Assembly (NCBI RefSeq): GCF_037975245.1
Contig: NC_092571.1
Span: 357,501 to 421,500, forward strand
Origin: Apostichopus japonicus
Lineage: Eukaryota > Echinodermata > Holothuroidea > Aspidochirotida > Stichopodidae
Reading direction: 5' to 3'
Length of the DNA stretch: 64,000 nt
Under the pieces are notes generated by a model, which saw only the letters and a program-made list of their open reading frames with translations, made no database searches and had not been told where the DNA came from. A program made the translations under genes and the position numbers. Shown here piece by piece: positions 1-11,042 of this stretch. Numbering within the stretch: the stretch's first letter is position 1; every line of letters starts with the position of its first letter.

Positions 1-172
1 GAGGCTGTTAGTGGAATTAAAGCAGGACTGGGAGTTGTTATTAACTGTTGAACTGTAAGCGTGAGAGCCCTACAGCCAATCAGCACTTGCCGATTCTTAG
101 AAGTCTTTGAGCCTGAGGTATGTAGGCAGCTATGGCGGGCCATCAGTCTCAATCATTGGAGATCGACTTATA

Positions 173-292
173 CCGATTTAAATCGACATATACCAGTTTC
201 ATTCTACATATCATCGATTTAAATCGACATATACCAGTTTCATTCTACATATCATCGATTTAAATCGACATATACCAGTTTCATTCTACATT
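173..292. repeat. 41 bp minisatellite, three copies, upstream of exon 1
   Basis: Three near-perfect direct copies of a 41 bp unit whose core is the self-complementary ATCGATTTAAATCGA followed by CATATACCAGTTTCATTC. The array ends 17 bases before the ATG of the first exon of the plus-strand gene, so it lies in its promoter or 5' UTR. Whether it has a regulatory role is unknown. Confidence 0.85.
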
Positions 293-309
293 TTTAAGCT
301 CGAAAAGGA

Positions 310-533
310 ATGAGCTTCTGCACCATTGGTGCTCTAGTTTCTTCTTTCACCCTCTGTCTGTCTACATTGTTGGTTCTCTTTTCTTTCATCTTCCGCTGCA
401 GTTTATTCTCCCAACAAAAGGTCGCTATAGAAAATTTAGGAGATACGGCTCAGTCCGAGTACAAGCATGGCTCATCTCTGAACACGGAGTCCAGTGGTAG
501 CGATAGTTACAGGGACATTTTAACCAGTCATAA
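310..533 (+). CDS. Exon 1 of a four-exon gene: membrane-anchored hypothetical protein
   Basis: Function is unrecognised. The model has four exons (310-533, 2414-2498, 3538-3658, 7788-7852) and gives 164 residues before the first stop. The ATG at 310 opens an N-terminus with a hydrophobic segment at about residues 6-28 (rich in Leu, Phe, Ser and Val) followed by Arg-Cys, which looks like a signal anchor. A polar Ser/Thr/Glu-rich stretch follows. Exon 1 ends in phase 2 at a strong donor (GTAAGT, 534-539). Phases agree across all junctions: 2 to 2, 0 to 0, 1 to 1. A single-pass membrane protein with a cytosolic helical region is the simplest reading. RIC3-like proteins share this general layout, but I see no diagnostic match. 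The exon model is an inference from splice sites and phase. Confidence 0.6.
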
Positions 534-866
534 GTAAGTTTCACTCTCTAAACATGTTTTATTTTAAGCAAGGTTTTGTCAGCTGGCAACATATTATCTA
601 TGTTTTATTCTTTTGTAAAACAATTCAAAAATAAGAAACTGACTGGGAAAAGTAAATGCAATGTATTGAGACAAGTTATTGGATAATCCCAAACCGAATG
701 TTTACTTACCATAAATGTAACTGGTTGAAAGGTAACGCTGTATCTTGGTAACGATATTTTAAACTATCTCAAGTTGTAAAGGATTGGGAAGGTAAATAGA
801 AGTCAATTTGGGGTGGGGGTGAGTGGAGGAGGGGTGGGCAGCTAAAAGCTAAAACAAGCTGCTTAA

Positions 867-1482
867 AGCAGCATTTTGCGTCCTTTTCTATGATTTTTCT
901 CAACCTCACTGATTCCACTTTGCCATAACGACATACATAACTAGCTAATCTATTTATATTTTACTTCAAATGGTGGCATAAAAGTCGAAAAATTTGCAAC
1001 TTTCAACTTCGTTGTTCTCCAAGATATTTTCCGTTGGGAACCCAATAAACCTCGCCCATAATATGAATATTTAAACACTACGAACGTCATTGACAGATAC
1101 GTAATATAACACCACGCTTGATTTGTGTACAGTCTATATGGCAGTTGTACCAGGGAGTTGCATAACAACTCCCTGGTACAACCAACGCGAAGTCTTGAAT
1201 CTATTTTTAGCAACGGCTCATAACTAAACCTGCATCTCTGATTGGTTGAATTCAAACTAGTGGGTTTGGCGGAATTGCATGCGATTAATTTTAACTGTAA
1301 AATTTGTCGAGGACACTCTTCTCATTTATCGACATAAATCGTTAATTACTCGCTAATTAACGCTCTTGGCGGGGTGAAACTTGGATGGTATCTTAGATAG
1401 CTGTTTTATGATTGATACATGTAAAAAAATCGATGCACATGTTAAAAAAGTGGAAAAATGCGACCCAACGCAAAATGCTGCT
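867..1482. mobile_element. TTAA-flanked terminal-inverted-repeat element (MITE)
   Basis: The ends are inverted repeats: AGCAGCATTTTGCGT at the left, and the reverse complement ACGCAAAATGCTGCT at the right. Both are flanked by TTAA (863-866 and 1483-1486), which fits a TTAA target-site duplication as made by Kolobok or piggyBac transposases. The 616 bp interior has no credible transposase. Near its middle lies a nearly perfect hairpin (1143-1185) around CCAGGGAGTTG/CAACTCCCTGG. Confidence 0.75.
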
Positions 1483-1679
1483 TTAAACGATATGATTTTT
1501 AAATTTACACTCTAAACAGTTGACTGTACTGAAAACTGCACAGTGCATTTTAAAGTAGACCACTATCTATTTCTTGCTGTAAAGCAGAACTGTTTGTAAC
1601 CTTGTGTTGAGTTTGTTTTGATCTCATCTCCCTTCATGTAATGAATAGGGAGATGAGATATTGTACTTTACTCCACATC

Positions 1680-2345
1680 AAAAATGTGAGTGAGTGAGTG
1701 TGCGTGTCCGTGTGTGCGTGAGTGAGTGAGCAAAATTAAGTATGTCGCAGACTCCTCCTAGACCTCAAGTCCTGTCGAGTTCAAGCTTGGTGGGTGGGAG
1801 CCTGACCATGTTACAGGTAACTCATGCCTGCGCAATTGATGACGTCAAAGAGGTTGAAGGTCAAGAAATCTAAAAATTAGTTTTTAGCCATTTTCTGCAT
1901 GCCAACTTGTTGGACAAAGGCATTAAACCACATTATATGTAGAGAATGAAGAGACAAAGTTTAAAACAAGACAGATTTAGCTGTTTAGGCTTGTAGTTAA
2001 GGGGTCAATTGAGTTAAAGTTAAAATTGGTCTAAATTGTGCAAAAGAGTGTGTCCTAGACTGTTAGTCCGATCAGGTTCAAACTTGGTGGGTAGGTGCCT
2101 GACCATGTACTGTAAACTTGATCTTTGGTGATTGTCTAAATGTCATAGGTGAAAGGTCAAATACCCAGAAAGTGTAGCCATTTTCTGCTTGTCAGCATGT
2201 TGGAAAAAGTCATTAAACCACAGATATGTTGACTATAATGAGACAAATTTTAAATTAGAACTTATGCAGTTGTTTAGGGTCAAGGTCAAAGTTCATTGTA
2301 GATCCATTCCATCATAAAAGAGATGAGTACCATAGATTGCCATCT
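1680..2345. repeat. Dispersed repeat, two diverged direct copies, with GT-rich simple repeat
   Basis: GTGAGTGAGTG-type simple sequence (about 1687-1731) is followed by two diverged copies of a module: TTCAAGCTTGGTGGGTGG at about 1779 and TTCAAACTTGGTGGGTAG at about 2070. Each is followed by GCCTGACCATGT and, further on, by CATTAAACCACA. No ORF is supported. Confidence 0.55.
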
Positions 2346-2413
2346 TGTCTTATGTTTTAATCTTAATAGATGCTAAGATCCCATAACAAGGGAGTTTATT
2401 AGGCAAGTTTCAG

Positions 2414-2498
2414 GAGAGATATGATTGATAAAGATGGCTACCTTCAAGGTATGCAAGGAATTAAGATGACTAATGAAGCAATCCATGGCAGAATGAAG
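2414..2498 (+). CDS. Exon 2 of the membrane-anchored hypothetical protein
   Basis: An 85-base exon with acceptor TTTCAG (2408-2413) and donor GTGAGA (2499). It enters in phase 2 and leaves in phase 0, matching its neighbours. It encodes a charged segment including MIDKDGYLQGMQ. The fit of phase with exons 1 and 3 is the main support. Confidence 0.5.
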
Positions 2499-3019
2499 GT
2501 GAGATGACAAAACTATTAATTAATGGATCATTCAACTGTCAATTTGAGTATAGTTTCATTACTTTAATGTATGTTTAATTGCTTTGTTCAAGGACTGTCC
2601 TAACATGTTAGTGTTTGATATCATGAGATGCAAGGTTAAATTGCGACTAACATGCAACATCATGTAACATGTTGAAAATTTCAAGTTTCATTGCTTACAC
2701 TACATTTCATGTTTAATAGAATGTTGAGTGAAACTACCCACTGCTGTAGGGGAGGAAACATTTGGTGTTTAATCCACAAGCTCCAGCTCATTCATTGGCG
2801 CTTAAATTTCAACTCCTACCCAGATCCCAACGAAAAGAGTAAGTGACGTCTGCTCTGTAACGCGACAATAGCATAAGAGACGGTGGTATGAACAGACCTT
2901 ATGGGGGAAAATTTAACACGTCATTTAACGAAAGTGAAAATACAGTATTCCCCATCTTGGTGGGGTGGAATTCATTTCCCCCGTGGGTTGTATAACAAAA
3001 GAGAAATCTGTAAGCAACG

Positions 3020-3530
3020 ATGATTATTAATGCATCTTTGCGTGATTGATTACTAATCCATCTTTGCGTGATTGATTATTAATCCATATTTGCATGATTG
3101 ATTATTATACAAATATTGAATGGTTATGAGTGCAATAGTGCAAATATTTCATGGGTTGAAAGATGGAATGTTCCATTCAACGGGCGCAGCAGAGTTGAAT
3201 GGAACAAATTACATCTTTCAACGAATGAAATATTTGCACTATTGCACGAATGGAAACCATTCATTATTTGTTTTATACAACATATTATATTAAGACGGGT
3301 AAAATGCACTCATGCAACCGATTGTTTTGAACAGACAGGTTTCTCTGCTCTCTTACCATTGAAAAAGTGCTACCAAAAAAAGTATAACTCATGGTTCTAT
3401 TTCATAGAGTGGAATAGAGCGGATTTTGCATGCAATCAACAAGCAATTGACCAATCAAATGACCAGACTACAATTAGGTGTTGTATAATAATCCATATTT
3501 GCATGATTGATTATTAATCCATCTTCTTTC
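3020..3530. repeat. Short tandem repeat flanking an imperfect hairpin element
   Basis: A roughly 27 bp unit (AATCCATCTTTGCGTGATTGATTA) is repeated three times at 3030-3107 and again near 3490-3523. Between them, about 3109-3280 forms a large imperfect inverted repeat: AGTGCAATAGTGCAAATATT on the left, with its reverse complement on the right, meeting at a GC-rich loop near 3185. It looks like a foldback or MITE inserted in the satellite. ORFs read across it are products of the palindrome. Confidence 0.6.
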
Positions 3531-3537
3531 TGCTTAG

Positions 3538-3658
3538 ACGTTGAAGGACAGCGTAGTAAAATCAGAGGATTCCGTGAAGAGACTGTTAGCAGAGATCAAG
3601 ATGTTAGGTCAAAGGGTCGTTCAGTCTCATAAAGCCATACAGAAGGAGGAAGAGCCAG
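3538..3658 (+). CDS. Exon 3 of the membrane-anchored hypothetical protein (helical segment)
   Basis: A 121-base exon with acceptor CTGCTTAG (ends 3537) and donor GTACAT (3659), phases 0 to 1. The peptide is highly charged with spaced Leu/Ile/Val (SVKRLLAEIKMLGQRVVQ), as expected of an amphipathic or coiled-coil helix, and ends in a Lys/Glu run. Confidence 0.6.
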
Positions 3659-6600
3659 GTACATTTTCAAGTTTCTTCCTTTTGGGTTTGGTACGTTGAG
3701 AGTACAAGATGGATATGATGCTCGCATTGTATAAAATTATTGGTAGCAGTATGCTGGAGACAGTGGGTTGTAGGACTATTGTTTGCGAGCGGGTCACAGA
3801 TATGGTCATGTGCGAAGAAAGTTGGAATGAATTTCAAAACTAACCAATGAGTCGGTCTTGCGTACAAAGATTTACTTCGCCGCTAAATAAACCCGAGCGC
3901 GTTTAACAGGATCATGTCAAGCATAAATCAGGGACGTTTAAATTTGGTGAAAATGTTCTATTTATGGTAGTTCACAAGCGAGAATGTTACCTAACTTATA
4001 TGGAATTGATGCCAAGTTTTTGTATTGAATGAGTGCAGTTGTTAAATTTTTTGTCTCCGCCATCCCCACCCCACCCCCGGAAAGAAGTATCCCTAACCAT
4101 GATGGAATATCACTTAGTAATATTCAGTCTTACCGAAGGCGATGGAGTACAACAGAGTTGAGGAGAGTGGAATTTTCCGAAGGTTAAAGTGTCACTGTTC
4201 CCCTGACCAACACGGGAATGATGCTAACTTTGTTAATTTAGGCGAGGATAACAGCTAGGTACTTGACTCCATAAAGAACTCTGACATGTGGGTGTATAGA
4301 ACAGAAAAATATATTGATACAATTACCGACTGAAACACCCGTTCATATAGAACGCGGACATGTGGGTGTATAGAACAGAAAAATATAGTGATACAATTAC
4401 CGACTGAAACACCCCTTCATGAAATTACACCCTTCATATAAATCACAAATTAGGGAATGATTGAATTATAGCATTAGGAAATTCTAGAAATTAAGAAACT
4501 TGATCTCTTTTCACATCTTCAAATGACAATTTCAATCCAAAAGTTTGGTAACCTTCAGGTCGCTGTCACTGTTTCACCAGCTCCCGTCTTTTGAGCTACT
4601 TTTTCTTTAGGCCAGCACCCCTTGTCTCTCTTGCTCCGCTGATTGTCGAGAACTGCAGGGTACAAAATATGTTAACTAGTATTTTGTCTAAATACATGCT
4701 CTGGAATTATCCCGAGGGTATTTGTAAGACGAACCCTAACCACAGTGAATCTTCCTGCAGATGTGAATTTCCCTTTGGGATATTGAAAACGCATAACACA
4801 TAACAACATAAATAATTACATAAACCCACCACCAAGTCCTAAATTATCACAAGGCTCCCAATTCTATAATGCCCCCACTAACTGCTCCAATACAACACTT
4901 ACTATATGCATACTATCTCTACCCCTAGGGCAGCTTCAATGGCCAGGATTATTCTAGAACATAATCTCTGTATCTGAAATATCATGCCATACCCCAAGAC
5001 ACAATGCTCCTCTCTAAAGTGATCCCTGATTGCATAATCTTGTAACACATATTACTAAGAATTATTGACATATCCCCTAGGCTAGAGCCAAAGTTGCCTA
5101 GGTCGGGATACAAACCCCCACAACAACAGTGACACTTCAATAAACAAAATGTCACTGTTCACCTGTCCCCACATGTTCTTAACAAGGATAAATAATGTGA
5201 CTTACTTCACTGGGCTTTGACTTGCTCTCCAGGTACAGACTGGCACCACGATACATCCACACAGAACCGGTTACTGGTCAAATTAACTCAGGTGGTGACA
5301 ATAAGTAATATATGTTTTTTTGCATATAAAATGTTGGCCTCGCAGGCTAAGCTTCAAGCATCTCAACAAGCCTGAATACAACTTAGTGCCCTCACAGGGT
5401 CTTACCACAACAGCAATAATAACCAACACACCACGCCCACAAATGACACAGCCAGTCTTGTACAACTGTACCTTTCAAACCCTGGGAGTCAAGTGAGGAA
5501 TATTCTCCAACTCTGAAATGAATGCATACCATGTACTGCTCAAAACAATACATAACACAAAACAAGACACAAACAAGACAAATATACAGGACACAAAGGG
5601 ATAAAGCTACTACCTTCAAGTCAGGTACAATCTAGCTTGTGCCATTCAGAGTCACTCAAGTGATACATAAGGCAATACATAACATAAAGAATACATCAAG
5701 TTTATGTACTTCGTCCTCAGATTTAGTGTAAAGTATTTTTTTGGGGTGAATATTGTAAGGATAACAAGCTCGTTCCTTTTTTCCTAGAACTGAATAAGTA
5801 TTCACGCAAAGCAAATTGCTCTTTTACCCATCATCAAAGTAGCTGTGCAGTTACTAGTGTATTGGAAACAATATTATACCTGCCATAAGTTTTGCCATAT
5901 GGTACTGTGCATTATTTTTTTTTGGGGGGGGGTTTCCCTTAAATTGTATGCGCATTGTGTCACGTTTGTTTTGACAAATAAGGCTTTGTTCTGTGCAGTG
6001 ATAATCTTTCCCTATAATCCCAGAGATATAAATATAAATATATTTAGAGGAAACTCTTGAAAAAGTTTGTAACAAAATTAACGCCGAGTCAGGTCAGATC
6101 TTTCTGGAAACCCTACACGTAATGAGACTAGGAGAGAATTGGTCTGGGAGGATGGGAGGGGGGGCGGGTTTTAGTGGAATATTTAGGAACATTGCAGTTA
6201 TTGTGTGTTGTTCTCCATCTCAATTAAAGACCTGTTATTTATGTGTAAATTAACACCTAGTTACTTAGTATTTTGCTGTTTGGATGCAGCCAGGGGTGGG
6301 ACCTAGATTCCCCATCTCTTAGATTTTGTCTGTAACCCCACCAAAACACATATCCAGTACCACTAAACCCACTCCGAACTCTGTTGCTCCATTTACCCGA
6401 GCAAATCTTGCTATGAAATTGACTGACTTGCTACACAAATGCAAAGATATTGGGCATTTCTTTTTTCCATTAACAGAAACTCTAGTGTTATCATCAATAT
6501 AATGATAAACAAAATGGAGAAACTTTCAGCACATGTATTCAAAATAGTAAACACTTACTTATTGCCTCCACTCCACCCTCCAGTTTAATATTCTGGCTTT

Positions 6601-7787
6601 GCTTTCTGATTATGTGCAGGTTTGAGATGTAGTACATTTCTCCGTCCGTGTTATTGTCAGATAATGAAATGAGAATAAGAATTAATAAAATTGTAAAAGA
6701 AAGTTTCCTTCCTCGACAGCATGACTTCATATCCGTCACTTCTTCAGTATCTACCTAAATGACAAATGTAGGCTGAATTTTAGACACAATAATGTCGTAG
6801 TCCACCAGAACAAGGTTAATTGCTGATCCAGTTCCAAGCTATTTACCGTTAAAATATGCTAAACCTCCGGTATGTTCCTTTAAAGGCTAACTTGATGATG
6901 TTATCAGCTCTTCTAGAACAGGCTTTAATGTTAACGTTAACCCATTGCTTTACATTCTAATAACTCACTCAACCAAAGCATGTTCCTTAAACTTGATATT
7001 AAAACAACAACACCCTTGCACCCATTGAAAGAAAATTAGACACCATCTATCCAAAAGTTGACAAATTTGTACTACCACTGTAAACATGTCATTTGAGGCA
7101 GGTAAATATCTTTTTTGTGATTTTGTGCTGGATCTGAGGAACTCAGCTAAATGGTTAAAGTATTAGACTAAATAGTCTTGTCACTCTAAACCGATGAACC
7201 TCGGCAAATTAATGGGTCGTTCCCTTACAAATTAAAAGTGGCAAAAAAAATCCAGCCTGGCCTAATAACGCTGTTTTTCAACCGTTCACAACAAATTAAC
7301 TGAGGTTTGTTAAGCTTTGTTTCTAAAGTCATCTTTTTTATGAATTTTTCCTTCATGTCTTTCCATTGTAATATAGCTTGTAAATCTATTGCAATCAAAA
7401 AATTTTACATTTTTTTTTACATTTTATAATAATATTCTGTAACTACTGTAGTTGATACAACAATACTAGACATTTCACTAGTAGATGGGTTATAAATAAA
7501 ATTTAAAAAATTGACATTTCTGACATTACATAAGTTAGGGAAATCATTAAATGTTCTTAGATCTCTGTCTGTGGCTCTGACTCCCTCCCACCAAGAAAGT
7601 GTTAATCCCCCACCCCCTCCTATCACCCAAAGCAATCCGTTTTTGCCCTTAAAATTATTGGCTATCGTTGACTCATTTGAGTCTTCAAATGTAACATGCA
7701 TGATCTCCACTTTATGCAGAGTTCTTACGTCTACATGGCTTGTGTATTCCTATCTAGTAATTTTCTTTCATACTCTTTTATCGACAG
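3659..7787. other. Intron 3 of the plus-strand gene; no other gene seen
   Basis: About 4.1 kb with no supported exon. It contains a direct duplication of about 60 bp (near 4283-4340 and 4357-4413; core ACATGTGGGTGTATAGAACA) and homopolymer tracts at about 5914-5930. Small ORFs on both strands have no recognisable content. Confidence 0.5.
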
Positions 7788-7852
7788 AACCACCTATGGT
7801 GTCCAACATGGAACAGCTCCCAGAGAGACCTCCAGAAGACTTAAATTTGTAA
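7788..7852 (+). CDS. Exon 4 of the membrane-anchored hypothetical protein, up to the first stop
   Basis: The acceptor is TCGACAG (ends 7787). The exon enters in phase 1 and encodes an acidic, Pro-rich tail (MEQLPERPPEDLNL) that stops at TAA 7850-7852. The same frame then stays open to a second TAA near 7977-7979 and again to about 8341. This downstream peptide is acidic, Ser/Asp/Glu-rich and looks like protein. The true C-terminus may therefore lie further on, with the stops being mutations, readthrough sites or sequence errors. Confidence 0.6.
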
Positions 7853-8341
7853 GAGACTTGGGAAGATGACGAAACATCAGACAGAGACAATAAATTGGAA
7901 TCCCAAGCCCCTGTAGCCGATTCAGATCCCTACTCTAGTCTCATTATGGACATGAAAGCCTCCATCTTACCCCCGAGTTAAGTACAGTCTAACTTATACC
8001 AGATCAGGAAAGGCTTACAAGACGATAACCTCCTGAAGGCAGAAGAAGACAGAAAAGTTTGTTCCAATTCTGGTAGCGACGTGCCGAACGCTTCATCAAT
8101 CCAAAATGACAAGCTGATGGAAGTTTCCCCCGAAGTGATTAGAAATGGGACTAAAGTTGAAGAAGAATCGGAAAGTGATTCGATCCAGCTACCAGATAGT
8201 CCTGCCGGTCTCAAACTTTCAGGATCACAAACTTTTGAGCCACCGATGTTGCAGCTTCTTAAAAGATATATTTATTATTATTATTTGTTTCATCACATAG
8301 TATTACAAGGTGAACAAGACAATATAAGTACAAATAAGTAA
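7853..8341 (+). pseudogene. Coding-like continuation of exon 4 beyond two in-frame TAA codons
   Basis: In the frame of exon 4, 7853-7976 and 7980-8341 are open and encode acidic, hydrophilic sequence (for example ETWEDDETSDRD and TKVEEESESDSIQLPDSP). Only the last 30 or so codons become AT-rich and low-complexity. An open, compositionally biased frame across 160 codons with just two TAA interruptions is unlikely for random intergenic DNA of this base content. It could be a decayed C-terminal half, a readthrough extension, or a region with two sequence errors. Confidence 0.4.
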
Positions 8342-8423
8342 AAAATGTGAAAGGAAGTCAACTAAGAAACCCTTTTGGGCTTAATCGAATTGAGTACTCC
8401 CTATCTATATGTACATGTATATA

Positions 8424-8428
<5 letters not shown>

Positions 8429-8485
<57 letters not shown>

Positions 8486-8490
8486 TATGT
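8429..8490. repeat. TA microsatellite
   Basis: An almost pure (TA)n tract with a few C/G interruptions at its right edge. Tyr/Ile repeat ORFs across it are artefacts. Confidence 0.95.
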
Positions 8491-8699
8491 ATAAACTGTA
8501 TATATATGTAAGCTTTTCTACTTCTTTATTTTGTATCACCATGTGTGTAAATATTGAAGCACTAAGATATGCAGTTTTTTTCCTTGAAATAGCAAGAGAT
8601 ATAATAGAGAACACTGTTATGAAAGCTGTACTTAAAACACTTGAAAAACTGCTCTCCTAAATTTTAAGGAATAGTTTGGCAGAATTTTTTTCTGGGGAA

Positions 8700-9230
8700 C
8701 TCTACCTTTATTTCATGCATAGTCTTGAATACTTCTGCAATACCATAAGACCATCTCTGCCCTGCACCTAAAAATACTGGGTTTTTTATTCTCTCTTGCA
8801 TGTTTTCAAAATTGCCCTTCTCAAGGGTATCATGTTGAAAATTTTCTCATATTTACAGATGGAAATTATGAAGTTATGTCAATTGAGGTCATCAGCGGCC
8901 AAAATACAAAAACCTTGTAGTCTAGTTTAGTGAATATCTGTAGCATCGGTGTCATGTCATAATTAGGTGGTAGGTCCCCCTCACTGAGCATTACACTTTG
9001 AGCAGTTCTGTTAAGAGGTCAAATGTAAATTGGAGTCATCAGCTGCCAAAAGCCTGAAATCCTTGTCGACATCAAAATCAAAGCTGCGATTATCCTCATG
9101 CTCAGAAATGTACAAGAACTGAATGTTCTATGAAGAGGTCAAAGGTCACTTAGGGTCAAATTCTGACCACCTTGATCAGGCGCGTATCCAGGGGGGGCGT
9201 GCGTATCTAGGGGGGCATTGGGGGCATGCG
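8700..9230. other. No gene seen; degraded repeats ending in hAT-like terminal sequence
   Basis: Contains repeated words such as GAGGTCATCAGC and AAGAGGTCAAAGGTCA. At 9177-9236 there are G-rich fragments (CAGGCGCGTATCCAGGGG, then GCATGCGCCCCCCAGG) that resemble decayed hAT-type ends. No coding exon was found. Confidence 0.4.
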
Positions 9231-9237
9231 CCCCCCA

Positions 9238-9351
9238 GGTAAGAAATAGAGGAGAGAAAAAAAGAGAGAAGAAAAAGAGGGGAAAGAAGGGGAGGAAGGA
9301 AGGGAAAAGAAAAAGAAGAAATAGAGGAAAAGGAGAAAAGGAGGGAGTAGA
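9238..9351. repeat. Polypurine tract, about 115 bp
   Basis: The plus strand is almost entirely A and G (AAGAAATAGAGGAGAG and similar) with only isolated pyrimidines. The Pro/Phe/Ser ORFs on the minus strand are products of this tract. Confidence 0.9.
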
Positions 9352-9526
9352 AAAAACGGCAAGCAACTGGGAAGAGAAAAAAGAACAGTGACATAATTAC
9401 AGGGCTGATCCCTATTATACACATAGGGTAGCCAGTGACGGATCGATGATTTTGGAATGGGTGTGCGCCTCACCCTACCCCTTCCACCGACAACTCCATT
9501 TTGACGTTTTCATATTTCCTCTCTCA

Positions 9527-9700
<174 letters not shown>

Positions 9701-10215
9701 CAATTGTACAATTGTGCTATGAAACCAACTGTGGCTGGTCTCGAACTCGACCGAGTCGTCGGGAACATGATGCATTTTCAGTATTAGACCAGGATCTATA
9801 TGCGAACTGCACTAGACATATGTCCTTCGATGCAACACTGCCATCCAGAGATAAACTGTTATACTCCGACCTGAATGCTAATTGTTACCCTAAACCTCGT
9901 ACCGTAACTCATACAATGAATCTAAAAATAAATTCCGCATGTGATTAGAGAATTGAGCACATCTCCTGTGAATATCATGTAGTGCATGGGGGGGGGGGGA
10001 CAGGCGGACGCACCTATCACTTCTTGAGATTGTTCCAATCTGCGTGAAAATGCCCCACCACCCACCCCCACAACCCCTACGCCCCACCCCTCTTATCGCT
10101 TCCCAATGAATTACAAAACTTAAACAATAACCTTCGCCCGTAGTACTAAAACCTTGACAAAATCCGGCAACACACCACTTCATCGATAGATAACGAGTCT
10201 AGTGATCGGGCTGTG

Positions 10216-10246
<31 letters not shown>

Positions 10247-10339
10247 ATACATATATATATATAGAGAGATCGTGCATATGGCAAGCCGTTTTAACATTTA
10301 CTTCGCAATTAGACTTCAGTCGAATACATTTCACTTTAT

Positions 10340-10945
10340 TGGAATACATTCTACTTAAGTGAAATGTTATTCCACTTAAGTGGAAATGTATTCCACTTAA
10401 GTGGAGTTCAATTTCCCTAAAGTAGAATTCCATTCCACTTAAGTGGAAATGGACATTTCTATTTCACTTAAGTGGAAATGCCTCCCACTTAAGTGGAATT
10501 GTATTTCCCTTTAGTGGAAATACATTCCACTTAAGTGGAATTGTAATTTACTTAAGTGGAATACATTTCCACTTTAGTGGAATAACATTTCACTTAAGCT
10601 AAATAGTCCATCTATTTCACTTAAGTGGAATACAATTCCACTCAAGTGAAATGCTTTTCCACTTAAGTGAAATACAATTCCAGTTGAGTGGAATGCAATT
10701 TCATTTAAGTGGAATAATATCTTTTGGGCGTCAATTTCACTTATGTGGAATTCTATTCTGCTTAAAAATACAATTCCACTTAAGTGGAATGCATTTCCAC
10801 TTAAGTGGAATTGTATTCTACTTAAGTGGAATACAATTACACTTTAGTGGAATAATATCTTTTGGGCGTCAATTTCACTTAAGTGGAATTCTATTCTGCT
10901 TAAGTAAAATACAATTCCACTTAAGTGGAAATGTTGATATGTGGC
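10340..10945. repeat. Left array of ATTCCACTTAAGTGGAAT palindromes
   Basis: More than a dozen copies of CACTTAAGTG-centred palindromes, spaced irregularly at about 20-40 bases, many differing by one or two bases. A larger direct repeat (GGAATAATATCTTTTGGGCG) occurs at about 10701 and 10849, showing local block duplication within the arm. Confidence 0.9.
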
Positions 10946-11042
10946 TTATATATAAATACAATTTAGGGTAATGTTCGTCGTAACGCATTCAATTGCTCAT
11001 CACATATGATGATGTAGTCGATCCTCGTTGCACGTGTACATT

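Noticed and set aside
950-1255. 101-codon minus-strand ORF
   Set aside because: It lies wholly inside the TTAA-flanked MITE and reads across its hairpin; no domain.
3098-3517. 139-codon plus-strand ORF
   Set aside because: It reads through the foldback hairpin, and an opposite-strand ORF mirrors it, as expected for a palindrome.
10651-10971. 106-codon ORF of FHLSGI repeats
   Set aside because: It is the translation of the palindrome array, and similar ORFs appear on the other strand (10146-10433).
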